Source: Rhodocyclales bacterium
GTDB taxonomy: Bacteria > Pseudomonadota > Gammaproteobacteria > Burkholderiales > Rhodocyclaceae
Length of the DNA stretch: 64,000 nucleotides
Assembly: GCA_028292485.1 (NCBI GenBank)
Contig: JAQGMG010000017.1
Span: forward strand, 212,331-276,330
Direction of reading: 5' to 3'
Shown here one piece after another: positions 60,500-64,000 of this stretch. The notes beneath the pieces were generated by a model that saw nothing but the letters and a program-made list of their open reading frames with translations, was not told the origin of the DNA and made no database searches. Each line of letters begins with the position of its first letter. Position 1 is the first letter of the stretch. Made by a program: the position numbers and the translations under genes.

Positions 60500-60933
60500 T
60501 GTACTACCTCGATACGGCCGTCTTTCTCAGCACACATTACGCCGAGAGCACTTCCAAACCTGTCAGTAGCTGGCTCAAGAAACGTCCTGAACCGCTTGCC
60601 ACCAGCGCCTGGACACTCACCGAATGCGCCAGTGCCAGCGGGATTCGCGTACGCCGCGGCGATATTCCCGCAGAGCTCGCTACGACGCTGCTCGACAGCA
60701 TTCGTCAACTCATCGATGAAAGCTGCATCCTCTTGCCGGTGCAGCAAGAAGATTATCTCCAGGCGACCCGTTGGCTCGCCGATTTCCAGCTTGGTCTGCG
60801 CGCGGGAGACGCCTTGCATCTGGCCGTTGTACAACGCCACGACGCAACGCTTGTCAGCTATGACAAAGTACTGCTACGTGCAGCCAAGGCACTAGGTGTA
60901 GCCGCCGTAAACCCGGTGAAACCGGGCAAATGA
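60499..60933 (+). CDS. vapC: PIN-domain toxin (VapC-like)
   Basis: A 144-residue PIN-domain ribonuclease. The acidic residues are Asp5 (YYLDTAVF), a Glu in TLTECASAS, Asp in LRAGDALHLAVV and a later Asp in LVSYDKVLL. VapC toxins cut tRNA or rRNA. It is directly coupled to the antitoxin, so the pair is probably functional. Confidence 0.9.
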   Translation: MYYLDTAVFLSTHYAESTSKPVSSWLKKRPEPLATSAWTLTECASASGIRVRRGDIPAELATTLLDSIRQLIDESCILLPVQQEDYLQATRWLADFQLGLRAGDALHLAVVQRHDATLVSYDKVLLRAAKALGVAAVNPVKPGK

Positions 60934-60993
60934 ACGCCCTGTGGGCTGCTGCGTAACTGACCCCATGCGTCGCTGGTCGCAAGCCATGCAAGC

Positions 60994-61019
60994 AAAAAGA
61001 GGAGGCCAGGGCCTCCTCT
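60994..61019 (-). terminator. rho-independent terminator of the Pal-like gene
   Basis: On the minus strand: AGGAGGCC CTG GGCCTCCTC-type stem followed by a T-run (AAAAA at 60,994-60,998 on the plus strand). It lies 25 bp past the stop of the Pal-like gene. Confidence 0.8.
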
Positions 61020-61044
61020 CTCCGCAGCAAACCCCATGACCTGA

Positions 61045-61668
61045 CTACTTGCCCGGCTGGCGCCCCTGACGGATCAGATCGACGCGGCGGTTGGTCGCCC
61101 AGCAACGTTCCTCATGGCAACTCTCGCGTGGCTTCTCGCTGCCAAAGCTCACCGCTTCAAGCTGCGCCTCGGGCACGCCCAGCAATTCCAGTTGCTTCTT
61201 CACCGCTTCCGCGCGCTTCTGCCCCAGCGCTAGGTTGTACTCCGAGCTGCCACGCTCGTCAGCGTTGCCCTCAAGCCTCACGGGCGCTGCATCGCGTGTC
61301 CTCTGGGCGCTGAAATTCTGCCTGAGCATGTCCTGGTACTCGGCCTTGACCGAGAACTCGTTGTAGTCGAAATAAATACTCTTCCCCACCTGTGTCTCAT
61401 TGCCCCGCACCACGTCGGCTGCATTGCCGGCTGTTGCCGCGTTGGTTGTCGGTGCCTCTGTGATCGTCGCCCGCGTCGTGTCGCGCGCGCCGATACCGTT
61501 ACTGCCGATTGCATTGCCCGACCCCGGGCCGCCACTGGTGCCGTTGCGGCCATTGGCGCCAGTCTGGAGAGGGTTTTCAACTGGCGCCATCGGTCCGGTG
61601 GTCGAACAGGCGCTCAGCAACACAAGCGCTACCAGACTGACAAACCGCGTGATAAACAGTGATTTCAT
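61045..61668 (-). CDS. pal: OmpA-family lipoprotein (Pal-like)
   Basis: A 207-residue lipoprotein with a lipobox LLSAC (Cys21) after the signal KSLFITRFVSLVALVL, a Gly/Asn/Thr-rich linker (about 30-80), and a C-terminal OmpA domain (SIYFDYNEFSVKAEYQDMLRQN ... VRLEGNADERGSSEYNLALGQKRAEAVKKQLELLGV ... ESCHEERCWATNRRVDL) that binds peptidoglycan through the Asp and Arg residues of the NADERG and NRRVDL motifs. Pal normally works with TolB. No tol genes are adjacent here, so this may be an isolated Pal-like paralogue. The start is at 61,668. Confidence 0.85.
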   Translation of the reverse strand: MKSLFITRFVSLVALVLLSACSTTGPMAPVENPLQTGANGRNGTSGGPGSGNAIGSNGIGARDTTRATITEAPTTNAATAGNAADVVRGNETQVGKSIYFDYNEFSVKAEYQDMLRQNFSAQRTRDAAPVRLEGNADERGSSEYNLALGQKRAEAVKKQLELLGVPEAQLEAVSFGSEKPRESCHEERCWATNRRVDLIRQGRQPGK

Positions 61669-61730
61669 GTGAATGTTCGCTCTTGAATGTAAAACTACAG
61701 TTGCATGGACGGACACAGCACGAGACCTTT

Positions 61731-61775
61731 GGTTCAATGCTTGGTTCAATGGCTGGTTCAGTGATGGTTGGTTCA
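61731..61775. repeat. short GGTTCA tandem repeats
   Basis: Four GGTTCA copies at 61,731, 61,743, 61,755 and 61,770, spaced 12, 12 and 15 bp. They lie between the Pal-like gene and the next hydrolase. They could be replication slippage or a regulator site; no other support. Confidence 0.35.
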
Positions 61776-61857
61776 GTACCTCGGCCGTCGCGACAGCCCT
61801 GCCGCACGCGCCGTGCCCGCCTCCGCCGTGCCCATCTGATCTGGATCTGGATATTGC

Positions 61858-62649
61858 ATGTCAACGTTGTCGCGCCGCACACCCGAACAAGTCGCCCAGG
61901 CCTTCCTCACCCCACGCAGTCCCGAGCGCCCGGCGCTGCCGACCTGGCTTGCAGAGGCACGCCACTTCGAGGCAGACGGCCCCATCGGCAAAGTTGCCGG
62001 GCGCCTGCTCGGCGAAGGCCCTTGCGTCATCCTGCTGCACGGTTGGGAAGGCTCGCCTACCGACCTTGCCGGCTTCGTGCCTCCGCTGCTCGCAGCCGGC
62101 CTCAGCGTGCTTGCGCTTGACCTGCCCGCGCACGGCGCATCCGAAGGCGAGCGCGTCTCCATCCCGCTGGCCGCGCAAGCATTGCTGGAAGTGCAAAGCA
62201 GCCTGGGCCCGCAACACATCTTCCACGCCGGCATCGGCCATTCGCTTGGTGCGGCCATCCTCGTGCACGCCATGACAACGGGTTTTCGCGTGGAACGCGT
62301 GGCCCTGATCGCCGCACCGGCGCATGCCGTGGACTACGCGCGCGACTACTGCGAGCGCGATGGCCTCGATGCTGCCGAGACGGAAGAGATGCTCGACCTC
62401 ATGCATTCGCGCTTCGGCGTGGACGTGCGCGCCATCTCCATGCCCGCACAGGCCGCGACCCTGCCACAGCCCGCGCTGTTCGTGCACTCGGATAACGACC
62501 GCGTCGTGCCGGTTGCGGACAGCCTGCTGACAGCGAGCGCCTGGCGTGGTGCGCAGCACATGGTGGTTGAAGGGCTCGGGCATGCGAGGTTGTTACGCCA
62601 TGCCGAGGTCATCGATCGCGTGGCTCGGTTCGTAAGCGCTCACCCTTGA
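61858..62649 (+). CDS. alpha/beta hydrolase
   Basis: A 263-residue alpha/beta hydrolase. The oxyanion part is VILLHGWEGSPTDL, the nucleophile elbow GIGHSLGAAI, the acid Asp in FVHSDNDRVVPVADS and the His in EGLGHARLLR, so the triad is complete. The substrate is unknown. It is divergent from the Pal-like gene with a 189-bp gap. It is unrelated in detail to the hydrolase at 796-1,599. Confidence 0.87.
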   Translation: MSTLSRRTPEQVAQAFLTPRSPERPALPTWLAEARHFEADGPIGKVAGRLLGEGPCVILLHGWEGSPTDLAGFVPPLLAAGLSVLALDLPAHGASEGERVSIPLAAQALLEVQSSLGPQHIFHAGIGHSLGAAILVHAMTTGFRVERVALIAAPAHAVDYARDYCERDGLDAAETEEMLDLMHSRFGVDVRAISMPAQAATLPQPALFVHSDNDRVVPVADSLLTASAWRGAQHMVVEGLGHARLLRHAEVIDRVARFVSAHP

Positions 62650-62994
62650 GCGAAGTGATCTGGTGGCGTAGGGCGGAACTCCGCAGGAGGTTCCGCCAGC
62701 CGCCGCAAGGCGGTAATCAGTCTGCGAGAATGAGCATTGGCGGTACCGCTGCGCGTTCCGCCCTTGTATCTTAAGGAGTGTAGCGAATAGCTCCCGCTAC
62801 ACGAGGCGAAGGATAGCTTCTCTCCGCCCTGAAGGCCTTGACCTTGTGACGTAGATCAAGCCCTTCGCCTCACCTTCACGCCACTGTAAGACACTGGACG
62901 GTAGCCAAGGGCTTGGTTCTACCTTGACCCTGCATGCACAAGGCAAGTGGGCTGTCGGTTGCGTAGGTGGAGCTTCTTTGTTGGGAGATCCTTT
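62650..62994. other. intergenic region with hairpins and IS110 left end
   Basis: 345 bp without a gene. It contains a REP-like hairpin (GGCGGAAC ... GTTCCGCC at about 62,670-62,696), a second dyad GTGTAGCG ... CGCTACAC-like at 62,777-62,802, and the region just upstream of the IS110 transposase. In the IS110 group a structured bridge RNA that specifies donor and target is encoded at this end, so part of about 62,800-62,990 may be that RNA. The IS end itself could not be placed. Confidence 0.35.
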
Positions 62995-63981
62995 ATGCAC
63001 TACCTCGGCATCGATGTCGCCAAAGCCAAACTCGATTGCGTGTTGCTCAATCCTGAGAATCAGAAACGCAAGAACAAGACTGTTCCTAATTCCGGCGAGG
63101 GCGTTACAGCCTTGCTGAAGGCTTTGCAGACCTGGGGCCTTGCAGCCGGAGAGGTCCATGTGGTGATGGAGCCCACAGCCAGCTACCACGAGCTCGCAGC
63201 GCTTGCGCTGAGTGATGCCGGTTGTATCGTCTCGCTGATCAATCCGGCGCATCTGCGCCGTTATGCGCAGGCTGTGGGCGTGCGCAGCAAGAGCGATGCA
63301 GCGGACTCGGCCTTGTTGGCCCGCTACGGTGCGGCAGAGAAACCTCAGATCTGGACGCCGCCCTCTTCTTCGGTACGTGCCCTGCGTGCCTTGCTGGCAC
63401 GCCGTGATGCGGTCGCTGAAGACTTGCAGCGGGAGCGCAACCGGGCGGAGAAGCTGGAGGTGACGGAGGTGCCAGAATCGGTGCGTCAATCCTTGGTAGA
63501 GGCCATTGCCTTTCTGGAGAACCAGCTCGCACGCTTGCAGCGTGAGATTGATCAGCACATCGATAACGATCCGGATCTGCGAGACAAGCGCGAGCTGTTG
63601 TTGAGCATTCCAGCAGTGGGTGAGCGCGTCGCGCAGAACATGACGGCATTGCTCGCTTCTCGCAGCTTTGGCTCGGCCGAGCAACTGGCCGCCTATCTGG
63701 GTTTGGTGCCTGTCGAATGGCAGTCGGGCTCTTCCATCAAAGGCCGCCCGCATATGTCGAAGGCTGGACCCGCGCATTTGCGCAAGCTGCTCTACATGCC
63801 AGCCATCGTGGCGGTGAAACACAATCCGCATATCCGCGCGCTCTACCTGCGGCTCATCGCGCGCGGCAAACCCAAGATGGCCGCTATCGGAGCGGCCATG
63901 CGCAAGCTCGCTCATCTTTGCTTTGGCGTCGTGCATTCCGGCAAGCCCTATAGCCCCACTTTCGCTATAAAAAAATCTTGA
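62995..63981 (+). CDS. IS110-family transposase
   Basis: A 328-residue DEDD/Tnp20 transposase. The N-terminal RuvC-like part has Asp7 in YLGIDVAKAKLDCVL, Glu in VVMEPTASY and the two Asp in SKSDAADSALLARY. The C-terminal Tnp20 domain has LLSIPAVGERVAQNMTALLA, the invariant Ser in GRPHMSKAGPAHLRKLLYMPA, and ALYLRLIARGKPKMAAIGAAMRKL. The start is at 62,995 after GGGAG. IS110 enzymes lack classical inverted ends. The right end of this copy is at or beyond the window edge. It appears intact. Confidence 0.93.
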   Translation: MHYLGIDVAKAKLDCVLLNPENQKRKNKTVPNSGEGVTALLKALQTWGLAAGEVHVVMEPTASYHELAALALSDAGCIVSLINPAHLRRYAQAVGVRSKSDAADSALLARYGAAEKPQIWTPPSSSVRALRALLARRDAVAEDLQRERNRAEKLEVTEVPESVRQSLVEAIAFLENQLARLQREIDQHIDNDPDLRDKRELLLSIPAVGERVAQNMTALLASRSFGSAEQLAAYLGLVPVEWQSGSSIKGRPHMSKAGPAHLRKLLYMPAIVAVKHNPHIRALYLRLIARGKPKMAAIGAAMRKLAHLCFGVVHSGKPYSPTFAIKKS

Positions 63982-64000
63982 GCTTGGAGACGGTATCTAC

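Noticed and set aside
62797..63936. Long open frame antisense to the IS110 transposase
   Set aside because: A codon-bias shadow; the sense frame has all the transposase motifs.

Overview
The window is from a betaproteobacterium. The evidence is the block ubiK, a TorF-type outer-membrane protein, glnK and amtB, a sigma-54/NtrC-type control region in front of it, GC-rich codon use in the core genes, and IS110 and VapBC-type accessory genes. The gene order recalls Rhodocyclales or Oxalobacteraceae, but the genus cannot be read from this sequence.

Layout: positions 1-5,272 and 51,603-64,000 are chromosomal backbone. Between them lies one 46,330-bp insertion (5,273-51,602) that splits comM (yifB) just after its Walker A motif. 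The ends are resolved to the base. They are imperfect inverted repeats starting TGCCCATC, flanked by a 5-bp target duplication GCCGG (5,268-5,272 and 51,603-51,607). The element is a Tn7-like transposon: tnsA, tnsB, tnsC and two different tniQ/tnsD-type genes run as one overlapping minus-strand operon (12,799 to 5,746) next to the end that abuts the 3' part of comM, with an XRE regulator upstream.

The cargo (about 13.5-51.4 kb) is largely a defence and competition island. It holds: (i) MbcA/ParS-like small genes and toxin-antitoxin debris (14.8-15.9 kb); (ii) a Wadjet-type SMC system in the order jetC-jetB-jetA-jetD with a divergent WYL regulator (16.3-23.7 kb), bracketed by related short direct repeats; (iii) the C-terminal half of a UPF1-like helicase with a partner gene, cut by an IS21-family element (24.0-28.6 kb); (iv) a complete bacterial ubiquitin-like conjugation operon (two-repeat Ubl, E2, JAB-E1 fusion, DUF6527-type protein; 30.1-32.8 kb); (v) a divergent RHH-GNAT-HTH-ImmA/IrrE operon (33.0-35.3 kb) whose promoter and that of the Ubl operon carry the same TAGCTAAA element between their -35 and -10 boxes; (vi) an AAA ATPase-subtilase pair (35.3-38.7 kb); (vii) a type VI secretion VgrG, peptidoglycan-targeting effector and immunity cassette with a decayed second immunity gene (40.2-46.4 kb); (viii) a protein with an AcrVA2-like C-terminus, a secreted S1/P1 nuclease and an OLD-like ATPase/TOPRIM protein (46.4-50.5 kb).

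The most interesting part is 30.1-38.7 kb. A protein-modification system, a sensor/protease-type regulatory operon and an AAA-protease pair are packed with almost no spacing and appear to share control. The right flank (52.3-64.0 kb) carries ordinary housekeeping genes: nitrogen regulation and ammonium transport, threonine deaminase, a methyltransferase, an epimerase, a toxin-antitoxin pair, an OmpA/Pal lipoprotein, a hydrolase and an IS110 transposase. I saw no rRNA, tRNA or CRISPR array.
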